From the NCBI GenBank assembly GCA_018699955.1, contig JABISG010000159.1, positions 1-60,215 of the forward strand: a DNA stretch of 60,215 nucleotides. The letters are read 5' to 3'. The notes under the pieces are model-generated. The model worked only from the letters and a program-made list of their open reading frames with translations. It did not search any database and was not told the origin of the DNA. Positions within the stretch are counted from its first letter, which is position 1. Each line of letters begins with the position of its first letter. This document shows, piece by piece, positions 32,266 to 42,600 of the stretch. Origin of the DNA: Planctomycetaceae bacterium. Its GTDB lineage: Bacteria; Planctomycetota; Planctomycetia; Planctomycetales; Planctomycetaceae. The position numbers were made by a program, and so were the translations under genes.

Positions 32266-34611
32266 TTACTTCGATGCCTTATCCGTCACGATCCGTTTGG
32301 AAAACACGACGCGGCCGAAGTCTTTCGGTGCATGGAACTGGGGCGTCTTTGTTTTACTTGGCGACCACTGGCTGAACTGCGGGTTGGTCTTGCCGCCCAG
32401 GCGGTTCAAATTGAGATGCCAGACGTCGCCATCGGCAGGCGGTGTGTTCTTCGCGACGCCTTTGAAATTCGACAGCGGAATGGCAGCCTCGAGTATCCAC
32501 TCACGGTCGGTGTCGGTGTCGTCGTTCAGCGTGCCATCGATGGCGATGGCAATTCTCACGCCGGTTGCGTTCCAGTTCTGTTTCGGTTTGACCTTTGGGC
32601 CGTTGGGATGATGTCGATCGAGAAAGGCACCGCGCACGTTCATTTCGATGTTGAAGTAGTCGTCGGGCCGATCGGGATTCGGCGCGGTGAAGACTTCGAC
32701 GCAATCGTCCTGGTAGACGGGGCTATCGCGTTTGGTGTGTTCGCCGGAAATGTGGGCGTCGGTGCAGCGAAATGAAACGTAAAGGTAACGGTCGTCCCAG
32801 AGCAGTTTCGCTGCAGTCTGCTCCTTCTTTCCATCCTTCCACCAGGCAAACTTAAACTTGCCAACGTCCTTGGCCGCCTTCCACGCCGGTTCATCGAGTT
32901 GGCCGTCGATTGTGAACTTCGTTGCCGTTCGATGAATTGTGTGACTTGGTACTTCAGGAACTTCGTCCCCACCAACAACGAAGGCGGTCAACGCGGCGGC
33001 GGGGGAAATCAACGCCAGTGCAATGCCGCAGAACCATAACCAGAACGACGCCATTTTTCCCGGTGCAATTCGCTCGTCCACGTCGCGATACCTCAGATAA
33101 AGTGTTCCCAAACCAATGACCGGATACAGCATAACCGCAACGACGCTGGTTATCATCAGCATCAACGGCGGGTTCTCGAGCAGGCTGTAGGTGACGACGT
33201 GAATTGTCAGCGAGGCTGCGGTGAAGATGTGAAAGAAGCGTTTGCGTGCGGCGAAATCTCGGGCGTCGATAATGCCCATGACGGCTAAACCGTCGGACAG
33301 CGCCCGCGTGGCACCGGCCACGCCGGAAATGACCGTCGAAAACAACACGAAGAACGCGCCGACAACAAACAGCGTTGCCGCCCAACTTCCCAGCGTCCCC
33401 GTGTAAACCGCCTGAATTGTTCCGACAGTTGCCGGACCGTCGGGGTCGAGGCCTTTTGCATTCAGGATTGCCGCGCCGAGGAAGTAAAAGCAGATGGTGC
33501 TGACAGTGTAGACGACCATCGTGAGAAAGACGTCGGTATACATCACGCGAACCCAGCCGCGCGCCCGGCGGGGCCATGCGTCGCTCGGTTCTCGCTCGCC
33601 GACGTTGCGGGCGTACCCCTTTTCGACACACCAGTAGGTGTAGGACATCATCTCGCTGGTCCCGATGCCGGTCCCTGCATACATTGCCAAGGCGGTCATA
33701 ATGACGGCGGCGGTTAATGGAATCGGAAAATCGAACGTCAGCCCGGCGGCAACTTGCGCCGGTGTGATCGCGTGATCGGTCCACTGCAACAGCACGGTGC
33801 AGACGAGCGTAATCAAGGTGAAGAGGGCAACTAAACCGATGGAAATTCGTTCGAGCGTTTGGTATCCGCCGATGATCAAAATCGAACCGGCAACAACCGC
33901 GACCACCAACGACCAGATGATGTGTCCGTACTCACCCAGGGCACCCGGGAAAGCCAACTCGACCGCCTGGCCGGCGGCCCCAACAATCGCGCCGCCGTTC
34001 ACAAACATAATGAGTACGGTCAACAGCCATAGCCAGGTCACCCAGTTCAAAGCCGGGCGTTTGCGTTCGGTGACTTCCGGTGCGGCGGGCGAATTGCCGC
34101 GGCGAGAACGCAGAGAAATAAACGCTGCCCAAAGAATACAGACGGTCGTCACCGCAATCAGAATCACGGCCCCCGTGGCAGGGATCTCTTTCTGCAAGAA
34201 GCGGAACGCCGCCAATCCCCCCAGGCTGCACAGCACCACCACCGCCATCCACTCCAGATTCAGCCAGACAGGACGGTGTGCGCTGGGGCCGGGCAGTGTG
34301 TTGAAGACGGTGAGAAACGTGCGGCCGGTGGAAATTGTGTGCCGCGTGAGTTCCGCCTGCACGACAACCTTAATGAGGCAAGAGAGCAGCACGAACCACA
34401 GCAACACAAAGCCGGCTTGCGCGCCCAGCTTGGTCGTCATTAAAAGTTCGCCTGATCCGACAACGCTGCCGACCAGAATCATTCCCGGCCCAAGCTCGCG
34501 CAGCGTCGCTTTCCAACCGACCGGAGGCTCACGCGCGCTAGCCGCGCTGCGGGCATACGGATCGATGGTAGCGGGGCGTGTGTCGTCCGGCGGTGTTGTC
34601 GTATCGGGCAA
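32266..34611 (-). CDS. Nramp-like transporter fused to a CBM9-like domain
   Basis: A 781-residue protein of unusual layout. Residues ~35-548 are an Nramp-family membrane transporter: GPGMILVGSVVGSGELLMTT fills the first-helix motif position, and about a dozen further hydrophobic segments follow to ~545. The canonical DPGN is replaced by VVGSGE, as in divergent Nramp-related proteins, so metal selectivity is doubtful. From residue ~549 a soluble CBM9-like sugar-binding domain follows (TIDGQLDEPAWKAA, DDRYLYVSFRCTDA, DDCVEVFTAPN). The frame is unbroken and the domains are joined without a linker stop, so the fusion looks genuine. It diverges from the type III PKS operon. Confidence 0.85.
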   Translation of the reverse strand: MPDTTTPPDDTRPATIDPYARSAASAREPPVGWKATLRELGPGMILVGSVVGSGELLMTTKLGAQAGFVLLWFVLLSCLIKVVVQAELTRHTISTGRTFLTVFNTLPGPSAHRPVWLNLEWMAVVVLCSLGGLAAFRFLQKEIPATGAVILIAVTTVCILWAAFISLRSRRGNSPAAPEVTERKRPALNWVTWLWLLTVLIMFVNGGAIVGAAGQAVELAFPGALGEYGHIIWSLVVAVVAGSILIIGGYQTLERISIGLVALFTLITLVCTVLLQWTDHAITPAQVAAGLTFDFPIPLTAAVIMTALAMYAGTGIGTSEMMSYTYWCVEKGYARNVGEREPSDAWPRRARGWVRVMYTDVFLTMVVYTVSTICFYFLGAAILNAKGLDPDGPATVGTIQAVYTGTLGSWAATLFVVGAFFVLFSTVISGVAGATRALSDGLAVMGIIDARDFAARKRFFHIFTAASLTIHVVTYSLLENPPLMLMITSVVAVMLYPVIGLGTLYLRYRDVDERIAPGKMASFWLWFCGIALALISPAAALTAFVVGGDEVPEVPSHTIHRTATKFTIDGQLDEPAWKAAKDVGKFKFAWWKDGKKEQTAAKLLWDDRYLYVSFRCTDAHISGEHTKRDSPVYQDDCVEVFTAPNPDRPDDYFNIEMNVRGAFLDRHHPNGPKVKPKQNWNATGVRIAIAIDGTLNDDTDTDREWILEAAIPLSNFKGVAKNTPPADGDVWHLNLNRLGGKTNPQFSQWSPSKTKTPQFHAPKDFGRVVFSKRIVTDKASK

Positions 34612-34750
34612 TGCAATACCTCGAAGATGTCGTCAGATCGGCGAAACGAACATCGAGCAATAGCATATCAGTCTCTAATAAAAAAATCGCGTTGTGCGCC
34701 GAAATGCACGGCCACTGGCTTTTCATCAACCAATGGGTGATGCTGGGGGC

Positions 34751-35455
34751 ATGAACTTCACGTCGCGACATTGCGTTCCCGAATTGATGGATCAACCGGG
34801 GTTGGACAAGCAACTGCATCGGCAGGCGCTCGATGGTTTGCGGCGTGTTAATCGGATCAGCGCTACTAGCAGCATTTTCTGGCCGACGATTGAGACTCTG
34901 GCGAAGCAACGAAATGATCGACCGCTGAGCGTGCTTGATGTTGCTTGTGGCGGCGGTGACGTTGCCGTCTCATTAGCACAGCGCGCAAAACGTGTCGGCA
35001 TCAAGATGAAGATTGATGGTTGCGACATTAGTTCTGTGGCCGTCCAGCATGCACAGCAGCAGGCAGCGGGGTCGGAAGTTGATGCTTCATTCTTTCAACA
35101 CGACGTTCTCGCCGATCAATTTCCGCAGGAATACGACGTGCTGACCTGTTCGCTGTTTTTGCATCATCTGAATGAGACCGATGCGATCACTTTGATGCAG
35201 AAGATGTCGGCGACGGCGGGAAAACTGGTTTTGATCGACGATCTGCGCCGAACGCGTTTCGGATTTTTTCTCGCCTGGGCGGGCTGCCGATTGCTTTCCC
35301 GTTCGCCGATTGTGCATCACGATGGGCCGCAATCGGTGGTGGCTGCTTTTTCCGACAGCGAAGCGCGCGAGTTGGCGAAACAGGCGGGGATGGGTGACGT
35401 GACGATGTCGCGCCATTGGCCTCAACGCTTCCTGCTGACGTGGAGGCGTGCATGA
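34751..35455 (+). CDS. SAM-dependent methyltransferase of the type III PKS operon
   Basis: A 234-residue class I methyltransferase with SAM motif VLDVACGGGDVAVSL (~62-76), VDGCDISSVAVQHA-like acidic strand end and HDVLADQFP. The N-terminus HCVPELMDQPGLDKQLH is typical of UbiE-like enzymes beside type III PKS genes. The stop overlaps the start of the FAD enzyme by 4 nt (ATGA), so translation is coupled. It probably methylates the polyketide product on O or C. The ATG at 34751 is chosen by family alignment over 34694. Confidence 0.87.
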   Translation: MNFTSRHCVPELMDQPGLDKQLHRQALDGLRRVNRISATSSIFWPTIETLAKQRNDRPLSVLDVACGGGDVAVSLAQRAKRVGIKMKIDGCDISSVAVQHAQQQAAGSEVDASFFQHDVLADQFPQEYDVLTCSLFLHHLNETDAITLMQKMSATAGKLVLIDDLRRTRFGFFLAWAGCRLLSRSPIVHHDGPQSVVAAFSDSEARELAKQAGMGDVTMSRHWPQRFLLTWRRA

Positions 35456-36705
35456 AATTGGCAGCGACGATTGACGCCAACACTGCGGCGGCCAAGCCGT
35501 GGGATGCGATTGTGGTCGGTGCCGGCCCGGCCGGTAGCATCGCGGCTCGTCAATTGTCGCTGTCCGGTTTGCGCACGTTATTGGTCGAACGCAAGGCGTT
35601 TCCGCGAAACAAGGTCTGCGGTGCGTGCATCAATGGTCGCGCCGTTGCGGCACTGCACCTACTCGGTTTGGACGGTGTTCTTGACCGGCTCTCTCCAATT
35701 CCGTTGACGCGATTTCATGTTCGCTGCGGTTCGGGGCGGGGTGAAATTTTGCTTCCGGCCGGAGTCGCCGTCTCCCGGGCAGTCTTCGACACCGAGTTGG
35801 CTGCAGCCGCAATCGCAGCGGGAGCAGAGTTTCTTCCGGAGACATCGGCAACGTTGCTCGGCGACGCGCCGACCCAACCCGTCAGGGCAGTTCAACTCCT
35901 TCAGCAGGAAAAAGACGTAACGACAATCGTAGCACGAGTCGTGCTGTTGGCCGATGGTCTCAGCAATTCCAGCCTTCCACAAGATCATGAATTGCGCGGC
36001 CATGTCGCTCCGCATTCTCGCATTGGAGTTGGCGGAGTTGTCGAACATTGCCCGCCCGGTTTTGAGAACGGCACAATTTACATGGCTGTCGGCAAGGTGG
36101 GATACGTGGGATTGGTGCGGGTGGAAGCGGGCCGACTGAATGTCGCCGCCGCGCTCGATCCGGTCGCGCTGGGTCGCGACGAACGTCCGGCAACGGCCAT
36201 TGCTTCACTGCTTGCCTCGTCGCGATTTCCGGGAGTGGCTTCCATCGAATCGACCGCATGGACGGGAACGGTTCCGCTGACACGAAGTTCGCCCAATCCG
36301 GCTGGACGTCGCGTGCTGATGTTGGGAGACGCCGCAGGCTATGTGGAACCCTTCACCGGCGAAGGCATCGCCAGCGCGCTGACAAACGGAACCGCTGCGG
36401 CGACGCTTGTCGCCCGGAACATTTCCGCGTGGAATGAGGACGTCGAACGCCAGTGGGTGCTGCAACATCGGCAATTGTTCGACGACCGGCAGCGGTGGTG
36501 CCGACGGCTGGCGCGACTGTTGTGGCATCCGTGGGCGGTGCGCGGCGTGCTGCGCGGACTGTCGATTGCCCCCTGGCTGGCACGCCCAATCGTCAACCGA
36601 TTGAATCAGACACCAGCAGGAATCAGCAACTGCGACGCAACGGATCGCAGCGACATCAGACACAATCTCATCCCTGTGAACGAAGCGCCGGAGTTCAGCC
36701 AATGA
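35452..36705 (+). CDS. FAD-dependent oxidoreductase, geranylgeranyl-reductase-like
   Basis: A 417-residue flavoprotein. GAGPAG at 23-28 binds the FAD dinucleotide, VERKAFPRNKVCGACINGRA is the second FAD/substrate segment, and LMLGDAAGYVEPFTGEGI (~290-306) is the third FAD motif. It resembles geranylgeranyl reductases and phenol-type hydroxylases. It is coupled both ways: the start overlaps the methyltransferase stop, and the stop overlaps the PKS start (ATGA each). A role in oxidising or reducing the polyketide product is likely. Confidence 0.88.
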   Translation: MKLAATIDANTAAAKPWDAIVVGAGPAGSIAARQLSLSGLRTLLVERKAFPRNKVCGACINGRAVAALHLLGLDGVLDRLSPIPLTRFHVRCGSGRGEILLPAGVAVSRAVFDTELAAAAIAAGAEFLPETSATLLGDAPTQPVRAVQLLQQEKDVTTIVARVVLLADGLSNSSLPQDHELRGHVAPHSRIGVGGVVEHCPPGFENGTIYMAVGKVGYVGLVRVEAGRLNVAAALDPVALGRDERPATAIASLLASSRFPGVASIESTAWTGTVPLTRSSPNPAGRRVLMLGDAAGYVEPFTGEGIASALTNGTAAATLVARNISAWNEDVERQWVLQHRQLFDDRQRWCRRLARLLWHPWAVRGVLRGLSIAPWLARPIVNRLNQTPAGISNCDATDRSDIRHNLIPVNEAPEFSQ

Positions 36706-37796
36706 GCCTCGAAATACTCAGCATAGGAACGGCCATCCCCGAACACTCAATCGAGCAGTGGGATGCCGCGTCGATGGGGCTATCGGTCTGCACGCAAACG
36801 GAATCTCACACGCGGGTTCTGCCGGAACTGTATCGGCGATCCGGTGTCCGCACGCGACATCTGGTCGTGCTGGAACGTTCGACGAACGGCACGTTGGCGC
36901 AGCAGTCGTTTTATGCGCCGGCCAGTTCACCCGACGATCGCGGCCCGACAACCGCCGGTCGCATGCAGTTGTACGAAGAACGGGTCATGCCGTTGGGCGC
37001 TGCCGCGGCAACGGCCGCGCTGATCGATTCCGATGTTTCAGCGAGCGAGATCACGCATCTGGTCACCGTTTCCTGCAGCGGATTCAGCGCACCCGGATTC
37101 GACATCGCGTTGATTGGCGAACTCGGATTGAGTGCCGACGTTGCCCGCACACATATCGGTTTTATGGGTTGCCATGCGGCATTGAACGGATTGCGGGTGA
37201 TGAAGGCATACACCGATGCCGATCTCCAGGCACGCGTGCTGTTGTGCGCAGTTGAGTTGTGCAGCCTGCACCAACAATACGGCTGGAACCCCGACAGAAT
37301 TGTATCGAATGCACTTTTCGCCGACGGTGCAGCAGCCGTCGTCGGACGACGCGCCCGCGACGATGACGAATCCGCGTGGCGTCTGGCGGCGTCCGGCTCA
37401 ACAATCATTCCGGGAACGGCAGATGCCATGAGTTGGCGAATTGGCAATCACGGTTTCCAGATGACACTTTCGGCACGTGTTCCCGATCTCATTCGCCAGC
37501 ACTTGAGACCGTGGCTCGACGATTGGCTTGCCGCAAGCGGTTTCGCGATTGACGACATCGGCTCGTGGGCCGTTCATCCCGGTGGACCAAAAGTGCTGTC
37601 AGCCACTGCGGAAGCCGCCGGATTCGCTCCGTCGCTGCTCGAACCGTCGCGGCAGATCCTGGCCGACTTTGGCAACATGTCGTCCCCCACCGTGTTGTTC
37701 ATTATCGATGAACTGCGGCGCAGCGGAGCACCTCGCCCGTGTGTTTCGCTGGCATTCGGCCCCGGTTTGACGATTGAAGCCGCGCTGATTGTATGA
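36702..37796 (+). CDS. Type III polyketide synthase (chalcone/stilbene synthase-like)
   Basis: A 364-residue homodimeric-type ketosynthase. The catalytic triad is complete: C157 in GFMGCHAALNGL, H292 in WAVHPGGPKV and N325 in FGNMSSPTV. The GFGPG-like loop near the end reads AFGPGLTIE. The enzyme extends an acyl-CoA or acyl-ACP starter with malonyl-CoA. Together with the coupled methyltransferase and flavoenzyme it resembles planctomycete type III PKS loci linked, as I recall, to alkylresorcinol formation. The longer frame from 36453 overlaps the FAD gene and is not used. Confidence 0.93.
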   Translation: MSLEILSIGTAIPEHSIEQWDAASMGLSVCTQTESHTRVLPELYRRSGVRTRHLVVLERSTNGTLAQQSFYAPASSPDDRGPTTAGRMQLYEERVMPLGAAAATAALIDSDVSASEITHLVTVSCSGFSAPGFDIALIGELGLSADVARTHIGFMGCHAALNGLRVMKAYTDADLQARVLLCAVELCSLHQQYGWNPDRIVSNALFADGAAAVVGRRARDDDESAWRLAASGSTIIPGTADAMSWRIGNHGFQMTLSARVPDLIRQHLRPWLDDWLAASGFAIDDIGSWAVHPGGPKVLSATAEAAGFAPSLLEPSRQILADFGNMSSPTVLFIIDELRRSGAPRPCVSLAFGPGLTIEAALIV

Positions 37797-37829
37797 CGAT
37801 GCCTCCGTGTCTGCGGCGCATCTTGCAAT

Positions 37830-39335
37830 TCATGCGAGCAGTTCGGAAAGCACTTCGCCGTCCTCGACCAATTTCGTGGGCCGTTTCAGGCGGTCTGGAA
37901 TCGTCATTTCGTGATCGATTCCTTTCAGGTGGTACATGGTCGCCAGAATGTCGGCAGGGCTTACAGGGCGGGATCTTACGAAGGCTCCGTTCTTATCCGA
38001 CTCACCGAGGACCGTTCCCGGCTTGATGCCCGCGCCGGCCAGCATCACGCTGTAAACATTCGACCAATGATCGCGTCCACCGCCGTTCTTTATTTTTTTC
38101 ACCTTCGGTGTGCGGCCATGTTCCGACAGGCACATGACGAGCGTCTCGTCCAGCAGTCCGCGTTCTTCCAGATCGATCAGCAAACTGCTGACGGCCGAAT
38201 CGAAACCGGGCAGAAGTTCGTTTCCAAGCCTTGAAAAGTGACGCGAATGCGTATCCCAGGCGGTGTTGACGATCTTGTATTCATCCCAGAACACCGAGAC
38301 CAGTCCACAGCCAGCTTCCAACAGTCGGCGGCCGGTCAGTGCCGATTGGCCGAACAATGTCATCCCATACTTTTCGCGGAGCGACATCGGTTCCTGATCA
38401 AGATCCATTGCATTGCGCAATTTCGATGAGGTCATCAGCGACCATGCCATCTCTCGAAAGCGGCCCAAACTCTTCCCGGCTGCGTTTTCATCGAACCGAC
38501 GGATTTCGCCCTCCAACTGATCGAGCAAACTTCGTCTGCGATCCAATCGGTCGAGCGTCATCTCCGGACGCAGTTGCGCCGACTTCGCAATGTTCAGCCG
38601 ACTCTCGGGTGTGATGCCCAGATACGGGTCCTTGACCATCACATCTTTGCGACGGAAGAACGATGCCCGGGCAACTTCTTTTGTGGGCGTTCCGTCGAAT
38701 TCAGTCCAGACAGGATCGTAGCCGTGACCGAGGAACGCACCGTACGGCCCCGATCGTCGGAAGACGGGCGAGTAGGTGCTGAAACGAAACGGCACGCCGA
38801 TGTTCCGCGGCACCTCGGGGACATCCTGCGGATGCCGTTGGTCTTCCAGATAATCCAACACGCTGCCAAAAAACGGATGATGCCGACTGTCTTGGGGGTT
38901 TGTCTCGCTGGGAAAGTTGATGGCGGGATAGCCGGTCATTGTGTAGAGGTTGGAGTGGTTGTTGTAGGCGTGCGTCATCGACCGCACGATTGCGACGCGG
39001 TCCATCACCTGGGCGAGCTTGGGCAGATGATCGCAGATGGAAATGCCGGGTACCGACGTTGCGGTGGCGTTCATCTCGCCACGGATTTCGGCCGGCGCTT
39101 CTGGTTTGGGGTCCCACGTTTCAAACTGAGTTGCCGCCCCTTGCAGGTACAGCAACATAATTTGTTTGGCGCGACCGAACCCCGGCAAGGCGCTGCCGCC
39201 GGCTGCCTGCAACGACTGCAGCCCCATCATTTCCGGCAACCCCAACGACATCGCGCTGAGACCGCCAACGCGCATCACCTCGCGGCGATTGAACGACTCG
39301 TGAAACGGATTGAGCGATCCGAGAATCCGCAGCAC
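37830..39335 (-). CDS. DUF1501 protein, divergent, without a PSD1 partner on its strand
   Basis: A 501-residue protein from the GTG at 39335 with a GGGGAGG ribosome site. The twin-arginine leader is FNRREVMRVGGLSAMSLGLP. It shares DUF1501 blocks (KQIMLLYLQGAATQFETWDP, LCLSEHGRTPKV-like, GGGRDHWSNVYSVMLAGAGI) but lacks the GGEFGRTP wording of the others. It stands alone after the PKS operon (convergent, 33 nt) and diverges from the PSD1 gene at 39652. Confidence 0.9.
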   Translation of the reverse strand: MLRILGSLNPFHESFNRREVMRVGGLSAMSLGLPEMMGLQSLQAAGGSALPGFGRAKQIMLLYLQGAATQFETWDPKPEAPAEIRGEMNATATSVPGISICDHLPKLAQVMDRVAIVRSMTHAYNNHSNLYTMTGYPAINFPSETNPQDSRHHPFFGSVLDYLEDQRHPQDVPEVPRNIGVPFRFSTYSPVFRRSGPYGAFLGHGYDPVWTEFDGTPTKEVARASFFRRKDVMVKDPYLGITPESRLNIAKSAQLRPEMTLDRLDRRRSLLDQLEGEIRRFDENAAGKSLGRFREMAWSLMTSSKLRNAMDLDQEPMSLREKYGMTLFGQSALTGRRLLEAGCGLVSVFWDEYKIVNTAWDTHSRHFSRLGNELLPGFDSAVSSLLIDLEERGLLDETLVMCLSEHGRTPKVKKIKNGGGRDHWSNVYSVMLAGAGIKPGTVLGESDKNGAFVRSRPVSPADILATMYHLKGIDHEMTIPDRLKRPTKLVEDGEVLSELLA

Positions 39336-39651
39336 GGTTCGCCTCCCCGTGAAGAACTTCCGACGTCATCGACCGGTTCAGTTTGCGATCATGTCCGACC
39401 CTCATGATAACAAATCTATCGGACAGAAGTCGTGTCCACCGTGAATTACTCACACCAGCCAGGAATTATGTTGATACACGTCGCTGACAGTCCACAATAG
39501 GGGGATAATTAGCAGTACTCCTTCCTGATAACCATTGCCGTGTTAAACTGGAGATGAGCCAGAAGCCAGCTTGGCTGGGCAATTGTTCGGCCCCGCTGGA
39601 TTTCGATGTCGTGACACCCGTTACTGATGACCAGTGGGACAAGGGAAGAAC
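39336..39651. other. Divergent promoter region
   Basis: About 316 nt between a minus-strand DUF1501 gene and a plus-strand PSD1 gene. No small gene is seen. A candidate promoter for the PSD1 operon lies at 39471-39498; the rest has no clear structure. Confidence 0.5.
39471..39498 (+). promoter_or_regulatory. Candidate promoter for the PSD1/DUF1501/sulfatase operon
   Basis: TTGATA, a 16-nt spacer and CACAAT match five of six and four of six sigma-70 consensus bases. The site is 153 nt before the ATG at 39652. Support is from sequence only. Confidence 0.25.
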
Positions 39652-42600
39652 ATGAGGACGGTTAACCCTGCAAACGGTACCCTCGACGCGAACGGCGTGG
39701 CTGTCCCTCTGCGCACTTTGCTTGCAGCAGTGGTATTTGCTGCAATGGTTTTCATCAGCGTAGATGGTTCGGCAGAAGAGGACGACGCCGACGCGACCGA
39801 CGCCAGCGGAATCGAATTCTTTGAGAAGAGAATTCAACCCCTTCTGAAGCAGCGATGCTTTCAATGCCACAGTCATGAATCGGGCAAGGCGAAAGGCGGC
39901 CTGGTACTCGATTCGCGTGCCGGATGGCAGAAGGGTGGCAGTGAAGGCCCCGCCATCGTTCCCGGCAAACCGGGTGATAGCCTATTACTCCAGGCGGTCC
40001 GATATGAGAGTTATGAGATGCCGCCAAAGGAAAAACTCTCCGACGGCGAAATTGCCCTGCTGGAAAAGTGGATCGCGATGGGCGCACCCGATCCGCGAAA
40101 GTCCAAACCGCCGAAGATCGATCCCAAAAAACTCTGGGCTCTTCAGCCGATCAAGCAGCCCTCCGTCCCAACAGTGAAGGATGTGAAGTGGCCTCGGGAC
40201 GAACTCGATGCCTTCATCCTGGCCAGACTGGAAGAAGCAGGGCTTGGTCCGGCCGGCGACGCTGATCGCTACACACTGCTGCGTCGCGTCACGTTCGATC
40301 TCACCGGGTTGCCACCGACCCCGCAGGAACTCCAATCGTTTATCAACGACCAATCCGGTCGCGCGTACGAAGACGTCATTGATCGGCTGCTGGAATCGCC
40401 TGGGTTCGGCGACCATTGGGCGCGGCACTGGTTCGATCTGTCGTGCTACGCTGACCTGGCAGATATCCAGGGCAATGTCCTGATCCGTGATGCATGGCGT
40501 TACCGCGACTATGTGATTGCGGCATTCAATTCCGACAAACCGTTGGATCGCTTCATCCATGAGCAAATCGCCGGCGACCTGTTGCCTTACGAAAGTGTCA
40601 GACAACGTCGAGAGCAGATCATTGCCACCGGCTATTTGGCGATCGGGCCTTGGACGCTGCAGAATTATATCAAGGGGCAATTGGATGCCGACGTGGTTGA
40701 TCATCAGATCGATCGCATTGGGCGGACATTTCTTGCGCAGACGATTTCCTGTGCGCGCTGTCACGATCACAAATTCGACCCCGTTCCGACACGCGATTAT
40801 TATGCGCTGGCGGGGATATTTCACAGCACGCGCACGACAAGTTACGACGGCCCCGGCGTTTGGAGTCAGATTACGCATATCGATCTTCCCAAGCCTGAAG
40901 TCGCCCCTGAGCAGTTGGCCCGCCGCGAACAAACCTTGAAGGTCTTGAGATCGCAACAGCAGAAACTCCAGGCCAAACTCACATCGCTGATCCTCGGAAT
41001 TCCCGGGGCTTCAACCGCCAACGTCCTCACTTTGGCGAAGGGAATTGCAGCCAATGAGAAGGGACGGGAATACGAGGTCGGTTTCAAGGCCGCCCCCACT
41101 GTTTGGGCCGGTGCTTCACAGCGCACCGGTGCAGCCGACGGGTTGCAGATCGACATGCTGCGGGCCGATGGAAGTGTTGTGGCCGGATTTCAGCACAATC
41201 CAGGTCTGTGGTCGGGTACCAAAGACACACAGAAATTGCACCGCGCTAACTTCTCGTACCGTGGTGATGGTACCGGCAACGTGCGAATACGAGTTACGAG
41301 CGCAACGCCCGGCAGCGGACGATTCGGCGGAGCAATGGATGACTTGGCGATAACCGCCGATGGCAAAGTCATTCTCGAAGAGAACTTCAATCAACTCAAA
41401 CCCAGCACAATCGAAGGACTGCAGGCCGACACGAAACTCAGAGTGCTTGCCGGTACTACCGTACCGGGTTGGGTCGGAGCCGGAATTAACAATTCGCATG
41501 CCGTTGAATTGGGCAAGGGCGACTTCGCCGTGCAGTTTTTTGGGGGGAACCCGGGATCGCTGGCTGCCGCCAAGCCGGTTACCGAAGCGGGCAAACGAGC
41601 TTTTGCCAGAGCATTGAAACTGGAGAAGGAAGTCCAAGGACTTACTGTCAGAATTTCTGAGCTAGATCAAAAAGCCGCACCCGAGAAGGCGCTGGCCGTT
41701 CGCGATATTGATTCCCCAGCCGATGGCCGGATCTACCGGGGCGGTAATTTTCAGTCGCAGGGAGACATCACCCCGCGTGGTTTTCTCAGTGCCGTACCCG
41801 TTTCAAAACGCCACGATATACCGACCGGCACAAGCGGCCGTCTGCAACTCGCGCATTGGCTGACTGATGCCGGAAACCCGCTCACTTCGCGAGTTCTCGT
41901 CAATCGCATCTGGCATCATCTCTTCGGAAAGGGGCTGGTGCGCTCGGTCGATTACTTTGGTGTGCATGGAGAAACGCCCAGCCATCCGGAACTACTCGAC
42001 TTCCTCGCGGTTCGATTGCGTGAGGATGATCGCTGGTCGTTGAAGACAACCGTGCGCCGCATGGTGATGTCGCGAACGTACCGAATGGCGTCCTCGCACA
42101 ATTCCAGAGGTTCCAAAGTGGATCCCGACAATCGTTTGCTCTGGCAGATGCCGCGTCGCCGATTGACTGCCGAATCGATTCGCGATGCGATGCTGGCTGC
42201 AAGCGGTGAACTTGATCCCGCGCGCGGAGGCCCCTGCCTTGGGCTTGAGTTGAAAGGGAATATCCTCGGAGCCGGCGGCGATGTGAATCCTGCCAACTGG
42301 GGCGGCAAGATTTCGGACGACATTAAGAACCGGCGCTCCGTTTACCTCCCGCTCCGGCGCGAACGCCCCGTTGGCGAACTGGAAATCCTCAGCGCTTTCG
42401 ACTTCCCCCATCCCAGCGAAATCACCGGCGCTCGTCCCAACACCACCGTTGCGACTCAGGCGCTTTTCCTGTTGAACGCACCTTTTGTGAAACATCAGGC
42501 CAACAAGTTGGCCGAGCGATTGGCGAAGGAAGAACCCAAGGACGAAAGGGCCCGCGTCAATCGGCTGTATTTTCTGACCGTGAACCGACCGGCCGACGCA

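Noticed and set aside
36453..36701. 5' extension of the type III PKS frame
   Set aside because: It overlaps the FAD oxidoreductase; the ATG at 36702 overlapping the FAD stop and matching the family N-terminus is the better start.
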